Shown: piece by piece, positions 1 to 7,175 of the stretch
Position numbering within the stretch: position 1 is the stretch's first letter
Layout of the letters: every line of letters begins with the position of its first letter
IMG/VR virus record: IMGVR_UViG_3300047509_000125
Span: 1-64,000 of that record
Source of the DNA: a virus
DNA length: 64,000 nt
Direction: 5' to 3' (one strand)
The notes under the pieces: generated by a model
The model's input: only the letters and a program-made list of their open reading frames with translations
Databases searched by the model: none
What the model was told of the DNA's origin: nothing
Translations under genes and position numbers: made by a program

Positions 1-180
1 TTCCTCCGCTCGCTTTTTCGCTATCCACTCCCTCTTATACGCCTTCCGCGCATCCACTTTCAACAACTTCTCTAAATCTTCCTTCCCAACATTCGGCCTG
101 TCCTCCCTAATCGGTAACTCAGGTTCCTTCTTCTCCACATACGTCCATCGCCTCTTCGGTGTGTAATTCTCAAATGCCAT
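1..180 (-). CDS. Hypothetical protein, partial (C-terminus beyond window)
   Basis: An open frame runs leftward from ATG at 180 to the window edge, 60 codons without a stop. The product is strongly charged, with many Lys, Arg and Glu. It contains a Trp-rich start (RRWTYVEKKE) and a basic helix near the end (RKAYKREWIAKK). The start codon overlaps the first copy of the TGTCTACA array, so the array lies exactly where this gene's translation start and promoter should be. I do not recognise the family. A DNA-binding role is possible from the basic composition but is only a guess. Confidence 0.6.
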   Translation of the reverse strand, partial: MAFENYTPKRRWTYVEKKEPELPIREDRPNVGKEDLEKLLKVDARKAYKREWIAKKRAEE

Positions 181-258
181 GTCTACACTGTCTACACATT
201 TCTGTCTACATGTCTACAGAAATGTCTACAAAATGTCTGCACTTGGATTTTGTAGACT
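180..258. repeat. TGTCTACA octamer array (iteron or operator cluster)
   Basis: Exact TGTCTACA copies sit at 180-187, 189-196, 203-210, 211-218 and 223-230. A one-base variant, TGTCTGCA, is at 234-241, and an inverted partial copy, TGTAGACT, at 251-258. Six direct copies in about 60 bp is far beyond chance. The array overlaps the start of the leftward gene at 180. Such arrays are typical of replication iterons or repeated operator sites. Confidence 0.8.
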
Positions 259-280
259 AAATTCGGAGAGGCCATCGCCA

Positions 281-335
281 CCCCTCGCCCCCAATACCAG
301 CGGGCCCTACCCCACCCACCACTGCCACCCTCCCC
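281..335 (-). other. C-rich tract with G-quadruplex potential on the minus strand
   Basis: The plus strand has runs of three to five C at 281-284, 288-292, 305-307, 310-313, 315-317, 328-330 and 332-335. The minus strand, which is the transcribed sense of both neighbouring leftward genes, therefore carries clustered G-runs separated mostly by 1-3 nt. This fills much of the gene gap 241-448, where I see no convincing coding frame. Folding is inferred from the run pattern only. Confidence 0.4.
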
Positions 336-448
336 AGGGCAAAAGAATTACTCTCCGCTACCCAAGCTAAGGGTGCCACGTCAGACAGGGCGCAGCGAGG
401 CGTACAGAGCGTGCAAGGGCTATTCTGGTGGATGGTCAGGAGACGTGG

Positions 449-988
449 TTACGCCTCGGGCTGATCGTTCCCTACGTTGAGGTAGGTGCGCTGGCTGAGG
501 ATGTTGATCGCCTGAGGGTTGAACGGGCCAACGTCCCGTCCTGATTGTTCCCAGCCCAGTACCACGCTCCCCGTCCCGGCTACGTCTTTCATTGCCCTAG
601 CCTGTTTGATGATCGCGGCTGGTTCAGATGTGGCGAGATGCTCGCTTGCCCTCAGTACCGCTTGGGATAATGCCAGCTTGGTTTTGTTACTTCTCTCGGT
701 CAGCGTTGAGCGGAGAGCATCGCTCGGGGACTGGGTGCTGATTGGGTGCGCGACTAATTGTGTTGGTTTAGCCTTATTCCATCCGTAGCGCAAGCTCCAT
801 GATTTGACAGTGTTTTCGGATAGTCCTGAGAGCCTTGCAGCTTCACGTTGGCCGTGGAGAGTGACCAGTGTTTTGATTGTTTCCTTATTGACCTTGGGAT
901 TAGTAGATAAGCCCATCCTGAGAGTGAATAGGTAGCGTGGATTGCAGTGATAGGCAAGCGTAAGGTTATTGAACGGCGGCTTTCTCAT
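449..988 (-). CDS. Helix-turn-helix protein, small-terminase-like
   Basis: The protein has 179 residues from ATG 988; a TTG at 1036 and an ATG at 916 are other possible starts. A helix-turn-helix is visible at about residues 36-68 (GQREAARLSGLSENTVKSW), in the style of phage TerS and transposase-like DNA-binding domains. The C-terminal half (KLALSQA...MKDVAG...LGWEQ) aligns without gaps to the C-terminal half of the protein at 58193-58651, with about 15 of 45 positions identical. That gene lies beside the large terminase. This one is divergent from the early operon and has repeated TTCTCA/TGAGAA boxes before it, so a regulatory role is as likely as a packaging role. Confidence 0.7.
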   Translation of the reverse strand: MRKPPFNNLTLAYHCNPRYLFTLRMGLSTNPKVNKETIKTLVTLHGQREAARLSGLSENTVKSWSLRYGWNKAKPTQLVAHPISTQSPSDALRSTLTERSNKTKLALSQAVLRASEHLATSEPAAIIKQARAMKDVAGTGSVVLGWEQSGRDVGPFNPQAINILSQRTYLNVGNDQPEA

Positions 989-1084
989 TGCTGATTCTTT
1001 CTCACCAGGATTGAGAACTGAGAATGTTTTTCTCAATCGAAGTGTACTACTCTCTCAAGATTGACCGATTATCATGCCTGAGAA
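982..1084. promoter_or_regulatory. Operator cluster of TTCTCA/TGAGAA boxes
   Basis: TTCTCA occurs at 982-987, 999-1004 and 1030-1035. TGAGAA occurs at 1012-1017, 1019-1024 and 1079-1084, and CTCTCA at 1052-1057. A perfect 9-bp inverted repeat (GATTGAGAA / TTCTCAATC) lies at 1009-1017 and 1030-1038. The cluster precedes the leftward HTH gene and lies upstream of the divergent early promoter, which fits a genetic switch. Confidence 0.65.
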
Positions 1085-1171
1085 CGCTCTAGGATGCCCG
1101 CTATCGCGTTTTGTTTAGCCGGTAGTATCAGAGTAGCGGACATATTTAGTTGCCTGATTTATTATTCGGGA

Positions 1172-1202
1172 TTGGCGATTGTGGCATGGCCATTGCTATA
1201 AT
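1172..1202 (+). promoter_or_regulatory. Early rightward promoter with extended -10
   Basis: A perfect TATAAT at 1197-1202 is preceded by TGC (1194-1196), which makes an extended -10 element. The -35 region is weak (TTGGCG at 1172-1177, spacing 19). The predicted start of transcription, about 7 nt after the -10, falls at about 1209. The first codon of the early operon is at 1211, so the transcript would be leaderless or nearly so. Confidence 0.65.
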
Positions 1203-1210
1203 GGATTGGC

Positions 1211-1522
1211 ATGAACACCCAAGCAAACCAGGATTACTTAAACAGAGCCTACGCTCGTGTGGCTGAGTCCGATGACAAAGCTATTGCCCGGGCATGGCGC
1301 ACTACACAACGAATCACTCCAACCGAGCATGAAAAGCGTGAATGGCGACGTATGGCTACAGCAGCCTATGATCTAGACCTTAATGACATTGGCCATCGCT
1401 GTTCGGCCTATGGCGCACTCAGAATAGGCGAATCTATACCAACACAAGCCTTCGATGAAATGCAGATCAATTACCGTGAATGGCTTATTACGGGATTCGG
1501 AAAACCCACAATCACACAATGA
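1211..1522 (+). CDS. Hypothetical early protein
   Basis: A 103-residue protein opens the long rightward early operon. It starts 9 nt after a TATAAT box and has no ribosome binding site. It is rich in charged and aromatic residues (ARAWRTTQRITPTEHEKREWRR near residues 26-47) and has no membrane segment. The stop overlaps the next start by ATGA. Family not recognised. Confidence 0.65.
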   Translation: MNTQANQDYLNRAYARVAESDDKAIARAWRTTQRITPTEHEKREWRRMATAAYDLDLNDIGHRCSAYGALRIGESIPTQAFDEMQINYREWLITGFGKPTITQ

Positions 1523-1806
1523 ACACAGAAAGCGAATACAACGAAGGGACAATAGGGCGGGAAGCAATCCAGTGTTGCGACCCGGACACGGGCGCGCATG
1601 GCACATTCTTACACACAGGCGACGATCATAACGTAGTTGGAACCAGGGTATCACCGATATTCTCGAACTACGGCGACTTGTGCGCTTGGTGCAAAGCTAA
1701 CGGCTGGCCGGAAGAGGCTGGCGTGCGTATCTACCACCGGGACAAAGATCATGCGTTTAACAAAGTTTTCGGCTACGACCCAACTGGCCGAATCGTAACC
1801 GAGTAA
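1519..1806 (+). CDS. Hypothetical early protein
   Basis: The protein has 95 residues from ATG 1519, chosen because it overlaps the previous stop by ATGA; an upstream non-ATG extension is unnecessary. It contains CCDPDTG and CAWCKANGW, possibly a small metal-binding or disulphide pair, and ends in a glycine-rich strand (GYDPTGRIVTE). Function unknown. Confidence 0.65.
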   Translation: MNTESEYNEGTIGREAIQCCDPDTGAHGTFLHTGDDHNVVGTRVSPIFSNYGDLCAWCKANGWPEEAGVRIYHRDKDHAFNKVFGYDPTGRIVTE

Positions 1807-1818
1807 GGAAATACAAAC

Positions 1819-2025
1819 ATGAAAACACTATTCGTAATGAACAGCAAGACCAACACAGCAGCTATCTTTAAGGCGTCATGCTTCGAGGAACTGCAAGCTA
1901 TGTTTCGTGTCGGCATCGGACTGCCGGACGGAACACCAGCTAATGGTATCGGGCGCTGTAAATCCGTCCAGGACTTCGAGCGCAAAGCTTTAGCCGGAGG
2001 GACACGCGTACAATCTTATGAGTGA
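1819..2025 (+). CDS. Hypothetical early protein
   Basis: A 68-residue protein with an AAGGAAA ribosome binding site before ATG 1819. It begins with a short beta strand (MKTLFVMNSKT) and has alternating strand/helix character like small phage accessory proteins. It overlaps the next gene by 8 nt. No recognisable family. Confidence 0.6.
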   Translation: MKTLFVMNSKTNTAAIFKASCFEELQAMFRVGIGLPDGTPANGIGRCKSVQDFERKALAGGTRVQSYE

Positions 2026-2368
2026 TATTCCTACCTTGCCACAAGGCGACTTTAACATGCCACCGGGTGTCCGAGCATCAGATATTCCAGGGACTGAAAT
2101 TGAGAAAGCAATTCGATCACCAGCTAGGGAAGCAGCTAACAGGAAACACGGTAAAACGCTGGGCAAGTATTGGTCTGGTGCCTCAATCCCGGCCAATACT
2201 GTTACTGAGCGCGAGATTTACACAGAATCAGCCGCACAAGACGCGCGCAAGTATAAATGGGAAGGATGGACGTGGAAGGATTACCAATCCGCTATTGTCC
2301 GACAGAATCATCGCATATCGCAACTGGAAGCTGGTCAGACTGAGGCAGCTAAATCCAATAAACCATGA
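2018..2368 (+). CDS. Hypothetical early protein
   Basis: A 116-residue hydrophilic protein whose C-terminal half looks like a helix pair (WTWKDYQSAIVRQNHRISQL, about residues 84-103). It overlaps the gene before it by 8 nt and the gene after it by ATGA. No domain recognised. Confidence 0.6.
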   Translation: MSDIPTLPQGDFNMPPGVRASDIPGTEIEKAIRSPAREAANRKHGKTLGKYWSGASIPANTVTEREIYTESAAQDARKYKWEGWTWKDYQSAIVRQNHRISQLEAGQTEAAKSNKP

Positions 2369-2649
2369 CGGCACTTCGATCACAATCTCACAACCTTGTC
2401 TACCTAATGAACACACTCACGCCTAATCAGATTGAAAAGCTGACAGCCGATAACAAGGCTGACATTGCCACGGCTAAGCACATCCTCGAAGCACTCAAGA
2501 TCAGGATAGACAGCGAGGCTAGTAAGCGCATCGGCGACACGCCTCAACAGCCGTGGTTTGATAAAGCCGTGGAGCGCATCGAATCCGAGGGACTACGCAA
2601 GCTGGAAACAATCGACAAAGTGATTGCAATGCTGGAGGTGCTGCAATGA
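2365..2649 (+). CDS. Hypothetical helical early protein
   Basis: The protein has 94 residues from the ATGA-overlap start at 2365; ATG 2407 (MNTLTPNQIEKL) is an equally plausible start giving 80 residues. It is almost entirely amphipathic helix (IATAKHILEALKIRIDSEAS, VIAMLEVLQ) and probably forms coiled coils. It overlaps the next gene by ATGA. Confidence 0.6.
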   Translation: MTALRSQSHNLVYLMNTLTPNQIEKLTADNKADIATAKHILEALKIRIDSEASKRIGDTPQQPWFDKAVERIESEGLRKLETIDKVIAMLEVLQ

Positions 2650-2807
2650 TTCTCTACCAATGGGAATGTCCCGATTGCGAGAGCGTAACTAATGGCAGTG
2701 AACCGCCGTCAACGTGCACCTACTGCGGGCAAGGTAACATCGTTCGCAACCTAGAGGCTGAAGAAGCGGAAACAGACAACGAAGCAATGGCAGAATTAAG
2801 CGTATGA
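2646..2807 (+). CDS. Small zinc-ribbon protein
   Basis: The frame encodes 53 residues between ATGA overlaps at both ends (2646-2649 and 2804-2807), which supports translation of a gene this short. The N-terminal half has CPDC near residue 8 and CTYCG near residue 27, a rubredoxin-like zinc ribbon. The C-terminal half is acidic (EAEEAETDNE). It may be an adaptor for a partner protein or nucleic acid; no exact family assigned. Confidence 0.6.
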   Translation: MILYQWECPDCESVTNGSEPPSTCTYCGQGNIVRNLEAEEAETDNEAMAELSV

Positions 2808-3013
2808 AAACTATCCTGATAGCTAAAGAAACATTCACTGAGGAGATACCGGCAAGCAAATTTCGTTTCGAGGATTGCTTTGGCCGTGACCTAGGCGAAG
2901 CCGTGACAATCCCGGCGCGGACGGCCACAACCTACAAGGGCGAGAAGTTTACGGCTCGTAACAAAGCTGAACTGCAAAGCGCACTTGCCACCGGGAAATG
3001 GGAGCGCCGATGA
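2804..3013 (+). CDS. Hypothetical early protein
   Basis: A 69-residue protein with beta-strand pattern (MKTILIAKETF, AVTIPARTATTY) and a basic C-terminal helix. Its start overlaps the zinc-ribbon gene's stop and its stop overlaps the next start, so it is part of the same coupled unit. Function unknown. Confidence 0.6.
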   Translation: MKTILIAKETFTEEIPASKFRFEDCFGRDLGEAVTIPARTATTYKGEKFTARNKAELQSALATGKWERR

Positions 3014-3408
3014 AGCCCGAACCTAAGATCATTGTCAGCCACAACCAATACAAAACATTCGCTTACATGAAAGAAAAACCTCTACCAGTAGGCTCCCAGC
3101 GATTGCCGTGCGGCTGTTACCATACAGACAATAGCGCGGGGCCGATCTATTGGAACCAGTTTAACAAAGTCGTGCAATGCCACAAGTGCGGAGCTACCTA
3201 CGGCACAATGCCAAGGCTCCCGGTTGATTGGAACGCTAAGCATCCTATCCGCTACCGCACATACCAGGATGCGATCTTAAACCGTAATCCTATTCACAAG
3301 GGAGATGGCGGCTATCGCAAGGCGCAATTCGAGCAGCGATTTATCCGAACTGACGGAGTGATAGTTGCACAGCTATTCTCTAAAAATCGAAATCCGAAAC
3401 CATTATGA
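3010..3408 (+). CDS. Hypothetical protein with zinc-binding motif
   Basis: The protein has 132 residues from ATG 3010 (ATGA overlap), rather than the non-ATG start 12 nt earlier. LPCGCYH near residue 33 and CHKCGATYG near residue 55 form a likely four-ligand zinc site. The C-terminal part is basic and aromatic. The family is unknown. Confidence 0.65.
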   Translation: MKPEPKIIVSHNQYKTFAYMKEKPLPVGSQRLPCGCYHTDNSAGPIYWNQFNKVVQCHKCGATYGTMPRLPVDWNAKHPIRYRTYQDAILNRNPIHKGDGGYRKAQFEQRFIRTDGVIVAQLFSKNRNPKPL

Positions 3409-3722
3409 GCGATATAACATGCAAGATTCACGTCGGACACTTTTTCCCTAAGGGATACGACCCGCTGGCTGAACCTTACCGTTCGATCATCAACGCTTGT
3501 AACAATTACGAGCGATTGGCGGAGCAATGCGACTACCTAACGCAGCAGAATACGGAACTACGCGAGGAACGCGATTACGCCGATGGCTGGCAATGGGCCG
3601 AAAAGCTGGCCGACGTAACCGAACTACTCATGATAAGTTGCTCAGATAAAGAATCGTGGGCGGAAGCAAATAGTACGCTGGGGTGGTACTACGCCGCCAA
3701 GAGACACGCTGAAACCCCATGA
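3405..3722 (+). CDS. Hypothetical early protein with coiled coil
   Basis: A 105-residue protein coupled by ATGA at both ends. A central helix (NNYERLAEQCDYLTQQNTEL) has a heptad-like pattern, and the C-terminus is rich in Trp, Tyr and Ala. No catalytic motif seen. Confidence 0.6.
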   Translation: MSDITCKIHVGHFFPKGYDPLAEPYRSIINACNNYERLAEQCDYLTQQNTELREERDYADGWQWAEKLADVTELLMISCSDKESWAEANSTLGWYYAAKRHAETP

Positions 3723-3913
3723 GCCTGTTTCCCGCATTGCCGATAGCTGTCGGTCTAATTCTCATGTCTCTACTGGCATGGCTGCGTAAACCGGGCAAGG
3801 GCGGCAAGGTTGGTCGCGTAATTCGTCACTCTGATTGGCTGTCATGGCAAAACGCAGTTGAGGAGCGAGAGCGCCAGCTTGAGGAATTAAAACGAGCCGA
3901 ACCAAGGATATGA
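3719..3913 (+). CDS. Small single-pass membrane protein
   Basis: A 64-residue protein with one N-terminal membrane segment (residues 2-21, ending LLAWLRKPGK). A basic stretch and a charged helix (EERERQLEELKRAE) follow and would face the cytoplasm. It is coupled by ATGA on both sides. The layout resembles small phage inner-membrane modulators; function unknown. Confidence 0.6.
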   Translation: MSLFPALPIAVGLILMSLLAWLRKPGKGGKVGRVIRHSDWLSWQNAVEERERQLEELKRAEPRI

Positions 3914-4371
3914 GCGAGCACAATCCCAACTGTAAACCAAGCGATAAAGAATTGATCTGGCTATGCCATGAGTGCGGCGGGCACGAATCCGCCATTGCAC
4001 TACTCGAAGCGAGCGAAGCATGGATTAAGCTATATGATCGAGGTACCTATAACGCTGAGGCCTACGATGCGCTAACAGCCGCCTTAGCTAAATCGCCTCT
4101 AGAAAAAGGATCTACCCGCGATTTACAAGATTTCATCCAGTTTCATCACAATCCCATTGTCGCACAACTGAACGAGGAAAAGAAACACCTAGCTAGCAAG
4201 CTCCTCAGGGTAGCCAAGGAACTGCGCGAAGCGTGCGCTGCCTGTTTCCGCGTGATTTGCGATCACGGCGCCATTGATGCGGTAGAAGCTGAATTAAAGC
4301 GTATCGGGATTAAAGACGGATTCGGGAAACGAGCACAAGACACAATCGCAGAGGTAGAAAATGGACTTTAA
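3910..4371 (+). CDS. Hypothetical early protein
   Basis: A 153-residue, mostly helical protein. An N-terminal CHECGGHE near residues 19-26 could bind metal, and the C-terminal half is amphipathic helix (SKLLRVAKELREACAACFRV). It overlaps the membrane-protein gene before it by ATGA. Family not recognised. Confidence 0.6.
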   Translation: MSEHNPNCKPSDKELIWLCHECGGHESAIALLEASEAWIKLYDRGTYNAEAYDALTAALAKSPLEKGSTRDLQDFIQFHHNPIVAQLNEEKKHLASKLLRVAKELREACAACFRVICDHGAIDAVEAELKRIGIKDGFGKRAQDTIAEVENGL

Positions 4372-4374
4372 ACA

Positions 4375-4647
4375 ATGAAAAATCTAACCGCTTCACAACT
4401 GAGCATATTCGCAGATTGGTACGATACGTTCGACCGAAAGGACGATCCTTTAGCGATGGCAAAAGAAGCGTTCAAATTCGGATTGCACATCGGCTCCAGG
4501 CGATGCGAAATAAACCAAGACTTGCTTACCGCGAGCGAAAATCTCTTATCCGAACAAAATAGATGGTACCCTGAAGCAGCTAAGGGTATGTACAGTATCG
4601 CGTTGAGAGACGCGATTGAGAAAGCCAAACGCACAAATGAACTTTAA
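4375..4647 (+). CDS. Hypothetical early protein
   Basis: A 90-residue helical protein (SQLSIFADWYDTFDRKDDPL, AKEAFKFGLHIG) with no clear family. It starts 3 nt after the previous stop and overlaps the next gene by 11 nt. Confidence 0.55.
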   Translation: MKNLTASQLSIFADWYDTFDRKDDPLAMAKEAFKFGLHIGSRRCEINQDLLTASENLLSEQNRWYPEAAKGMYSIALRDAIEKAKRTNEL

Positions 4648-4984
4648 TTACGACTGCAAGATTGAGGGATGCGGACGCGAATCGGTCAACGCTTCCGGTT
4701 ACTGCAAAAAACACATTAAGGCTTGGCTGAAAGAACCTTTCCATACAGAGGAAACGCCATTACCTCGCTCGATCTGGTGCAAGGGAAAGAATAGACCTAT
4801 CCCGAACGCTCTAGCCCTCCTTACCGATGCTGTAATTGACGAAGGCGAAGGATACTCCGCGCAAACCGTGATTGACCTCCGGGACAACCTAATCGCATCA
4901 CGCCACGAAACCCAGGAAGTCGCAGCACTATGCGTCCGATTCTGTACCGCCTTGCGGGAACTAGGAATATGGAAGGACTTATGA
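4637..4984 (+). CDS. Hypothetical protein with CxxxCGR zinc motif
   Basis: The protein has 115 residues from ATG 4637. CKIEGCGRE near residue 6 and GYCKKH near residue 21 match the small zinc knuckle found in many phage accessory and HNH-type proteins. The rest is helical (AQTVIDLRDNLIASRHE). No catalytic residues identified. Confidence 0.6.
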   Translation: MNFNYDCKIEGCGRESVNASGYCKKHIKAWLKEPFHTEETPLPRSIWCKGKNRPIPNALALLTDAVIDEGEGYSAQTVIDLRDNLIASRHETQEVAALCVRFCTALRELGIWKDL

Positions 4985-5100
4985 TTTTAACCACCGTGCT
5001 TGTCCTGGCCGAGTCGAATCCGGGGATGCGCGGACATCCTGGCGAAGTGCGAGAAGGACTGTCTGACGAAAGTCTGCAAAAGTTTCGCAGCGGTGGTTAA
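4981..5100 (+). CDS. Possible micro-protein
   Basis: A 39-codon frame starts inside the previous stop (ATGA at 4981-4984) and ends 6 nt before the next gene. It starts hydrophobic (MILTTVLVLAES) and ends polar. Position and coupling are the only support; it could be a spacer that keeps ribosomes moving. Confidence 0.4.
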   Translation: MILTTVLVLAESNPGMRGHPGEVREGLSDESLQKFRSGG

Positions 5101-5106
5101 AACTTT

Positions 5107-5481
5107 ATGCATCCTGAATGTCCACACTGCGGAAAGTGCCACAACGAATGGCACGGGTGCCCCACAAGCACGTATGACCCGAATCTTTACAGCGATTACA
5201 CCCCCGAAATGGCTGATGCTGCTTCGCTCCTGATGGTGGAAGCTGCCAAGCGAGGATGGTCAAAGCATTGGGTGTTTAAGGGACTGACCCCGTACGAATC
5301 TTTTTCAGAGATGCTGGGGCCGAATCTAAACGAGCTATCCGAATGGCGAGCCGTAGCTAAAGACTACGATTGCAAGACGCCGGATGATCTACTCATGCTC
5401 CTCGAAAGAGCGTGGAGTGGGCTACCCGAATTTCGTGCCCTGCTAATGCGTTTTGAAGCAAGAGGAACAGTAGGTAAATGA
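5107..5481 (+). CDS. Hypothetical protein with N-terminal zinc knuckle
   Basis: A 124-residue protein that starts MHPECPHCGKCHNEWHGC, a dense Cys/His cluster likely to bind zinc. A helical body follows (EMADAASLLMVEAAKRGWSK). It overlaps the next gene by ATGA. Function unknown; zinc knuckles recur in this operon. Confidence 0.6.
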   Translation: MHPECPHCGKCHNEWHGCPTSTYDPNLYSDYTPEMADAASLLMVEAAKRGWSKHWVFKGLTPYESFSEMLGPNLNELSEWRAVAKDYDCKTPDDLLMLLERAWSGLPEFRALLMRFEARGTVGK

Positions 5482-5696
5482 ACGACCTCCGTATAACCCT
5501 CCTGGAACGCTGGCCCAATGAGATCATCCGCCACTCTGTCCCTACCCCGATCACAGAACGCGCCCTAGACGTGCTGTGGCTCGACCAAAGGCTGCTCAAT
5601 TCTTTAACCCCAGGATACATTTTGAGATACCCAGAGCCACAAGGCCAATCCCCTCAGGATTACACAGACAACACGAAAGAACTAAACACATTATGA
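5478..5696 (+). CDS. Hypothetical early protein
   Basis: A 72-residue protein coupled by ATGA on both sides. It is rich in Pro, Leu and charged residues and has no membrane segment or motif that I recognise. Confidence 0.55.
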   Translation: MNDLRITLLERWPNEIIRHSVPTPITERALDVLWLDQRLLNSLTPGYILRYPEPQGQSPQDYTDNTKELNTL

Positions 5697-6187
5697 GAAC
5701 AGCACTTATGGAAGCATTACGGAAAACTGCAGATCAGATTGAGAAAGGCACCATTCGCTACAAATGGACTTCAACAATCCAGTGTAACTGCGGGACACTA
5801 CTCCAAGTCATAACCGGATATGATGACGAGGCACTCACTGAACCGCTTTATTCTTCGTACGATGCCCGCGATTATTACCCAATAGGCGATGTCCGCCATT
5901 CTCTCTACCATTGTTACAGTGCTCTTGCTGAAAAGTTAGGAGTCGAGATTACCCGCTGGGAACTAGTTGCATTAGAACAGTGCAATGATCCCGAAGTTTG
6001 CCGCCGAGTAAGGGGTTGGCGAATATGGAGGGTGATTCAGCGGAACAAACCTGCCAGCGTTATTCGCTACATGCGTACTTGGGCAGACATGCTTGAACGC
6101 GAAGGTCGTGACAACCTGATGCCACGCACTCATTTCATGCAACCCGTTATAAAATGCCCTCAACCAATACCACAGACAACCCGCTAG
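5693..6187 (+). CDS. Hypothetical early protein
   Basis: The protein has 164 residues from ATG 5693, chosen because it overlaps the previous stop; the longer upstream frame is an extension into that gene. It contains CNCG and several Cys (CNDPEVCRRVRGWRIWRV), possible metal ligands, and a basic aromatic C-terminus. Probably a soluble nucleic-acid or protein-binding factor; family unknown. Confidence 0.6.
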   Translation: MRTALMEALRKTADQIEKGTIRYKWTSTIQCNCGTLLQVITGYDDEALTEPLYSSYDARDYYPIGDVRHSLYHCYSALAEKLGVEITRWELVALEQCNDPEVCRRVRGWRIWRVIQRNKPASVIRYMRTWADMLEREGRDNLMPRTHFMQPVIKCPQPIPQTTR

Positions 6188-6201
6188 GAGAACAGAAGTA
6201 A

Positions 6202-6249
6202 ATGAAACAAAATCAATTAGTTGAATACCAAACCAATGACAAATCATAA
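6202..6249 (+). CDS. Possible 15-residue leader peptide
   Basis: ATG 6202 opens a 15-codon frame after AGGAG at 6187-6191 (spacing is long). It ends inside the beginning of the next gene (6236). It may feed ribosomes into that gene. Too short to support by coding signal alone. Confidence 0.25.
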   Translation: MKQNQLVEYQTNDKS

Positions 6250-6454
6250 ATCGCAAACCCAAGGTTACGCTGATCTAATTCTCACCGGCACACAAGAACA
6301 ACCCGACCACACAACCCAAACCCTGCGCTTAATCGTGGACCTTACCGGGGTAGTCGATAAAGCCCTGGACAGGGTTATTGAACTGGAACGGAAGGTGAAG
6401 AAGCTGGAGACGGTGGTGGATCGCATCAGGGAAATGGTGCCGAGCGTTGAATAG
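6236..6454 (+). CDS. Small coiled-coil protein
   Basis: The protein has 72 residues from ATG 6236. The C-terminal half is a clear heptad coiled coil (VDKALDRVIELERKVKKLET), and the N-terminus is polar and disordered. It lies directly before the replication-initiator-like gene, so a helper or oligomerisation role in replication is possible but unproven. Confidence 0.6.
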   Translation: MTNHKSQTQGYADLILTGTQEQPDHTTQTLRLIVDLTGVVDKALDRVIELERKVKKLETVVDRIREMVPSVE

Positions 6455-6456
6455 TT

Positions 6457-7020
6457 GTTGACAGTAAACAAACACGGTTGACAATATGATGCGGATGCAG
6501 GGTTATACAAAGCTGTTTGGTTCCATTGTGGCCTCCACCATTTGGCGCGAACCAAACGAAACCCGAATCCTGTGGATCACCATGCTAGCACTGAAAAACA
6601 AGGATGGGATAGTTGAGGGTTCTGTCCCCGGGTTAGCTGACCTTGCCCGGCTTAGTATCGAGGATACCGAAAAGGCTCTGCATTCCCTGCGCTCACCTGA
6701 CAAATATTCACGCACAAAGGAATTTGAAGGCCGTAGGATTCAGGACATTGAAGGCGGATGGTTGGTCCTAAACCATGAAAAGTGGCGCAAGAAGATGAGT
6801 GCAGACGAACGCCGGGAGTACCTCAAGATCAAACAGCGGGAACATCGCAACAGGGTACGTGAAACTGTCAACAGCCCTGTCAACACACGTATACACAAGT
6901 CAACAGAGTCAACACATACAGATAAAGATGAATATAAATATCCAAACGAAGATATTGGCGGGTAGGTGTACCTTTCTGTACATCAATACCTCTGGTACAT
7001 GGATACCCGACGCGTCAACA
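6457..7020. repeat. GTCAACA heptamer iterons; candidate replication origin
   Basis: GTCAACA lies at 6867-6873, 6879-6885, 6899-6905, 6908-6914 and 7014-7020. Inverted copies (TGTTGAC) lie at 6457-6462 as TGTTGACA and at about 6477-6483 as GGTTGACA, just before the initiator gene. Four copies sit in 48 bp inside the 3' part of that gene. Two are read in frame as Val-Asn and two in another frame as Ser-Thr, so protein sequence does not explain them. Iterons inside an initiator gene are known from lambda O. Confidence 0.6.
6486..6965 (+). CDS. Phage replication-initiator-like protein (DnaD/O-type N-terminal domain)
   Basis: A 159-residue protein. Residues 5-110 match the common phage winged-helix domain (YTKLFGSIVASTIWREPNET, LWITMLALKN, VPGLADLARLS, then GGWLVLNHEKWR). 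This domain occurs in O-like and DnaD-like initiators, which bind the origin and recruit a helicase. A basic helix (RREYLKIKQREHRNRVRE) and a polar tail follow. Iteron-like heptamers lie in the DNA encoding the tail, as in lambda O. TTGACA at 6458-6463 and 6478-6483 upstream could serve as -35 elements or binding sites. A helicase is encoded far downstream at 51381. Confidence 0.65.
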   Translation: MMRMQGYTKLFGSIVASTIWREPNETRILWITMLALKNKDGIVEGSVPGLADLARLSIEDTEKALHSLRSPDKYSRTKEFEGRRIQDIEGGWLVLNHEKWRKKMSADERREYLKIKQREHRNRVRETVNSPVNTRIHKSTESTHTDKDEYKYPNEDIGG

Positions 7021-7022
7021 TC

Positions 7023-7175
7023 ATGAACACAACCTACAAACAAGCCTGTTCTTCGCGCCAACCAAAACGCAAAAGAACCAAGGTAAAACCCTATGCCCTC
7101 AATGGTCCCGATGTTTTAACCTGCCCCAACTGCGGGTGCAGGTTCGTAACTCGAATATTATACCATGAACCTTAA
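7023..7175 (+). CDS. Small basic protein with CPNCG motif
   Basis: The protein has 50 residues from ATG 7023; GTG 6966 and ATG 6999 are other in-frame starts. It is very basic (RQPKRKRTKVK) and ends with CPNCGCRFV, half of a zinc ribbon. It could dimerise around zinc or bind nucleic acid. It overlaps the next gene by 11 nt. Confidence 0.5.
   Translation: MNTTYKQACSSRQPKRKRTKVKPYALNGPDVLTCPNCGCRFVTRILYHEP

Noticed and set aside
5000-5233. 77-codon frame overlapping 4981-5100 and 5107-5481
   Set aside because: It overlaps two better-supported frames and has a non-ATG start. The 5107 gene with its zinc cluster is preferred.
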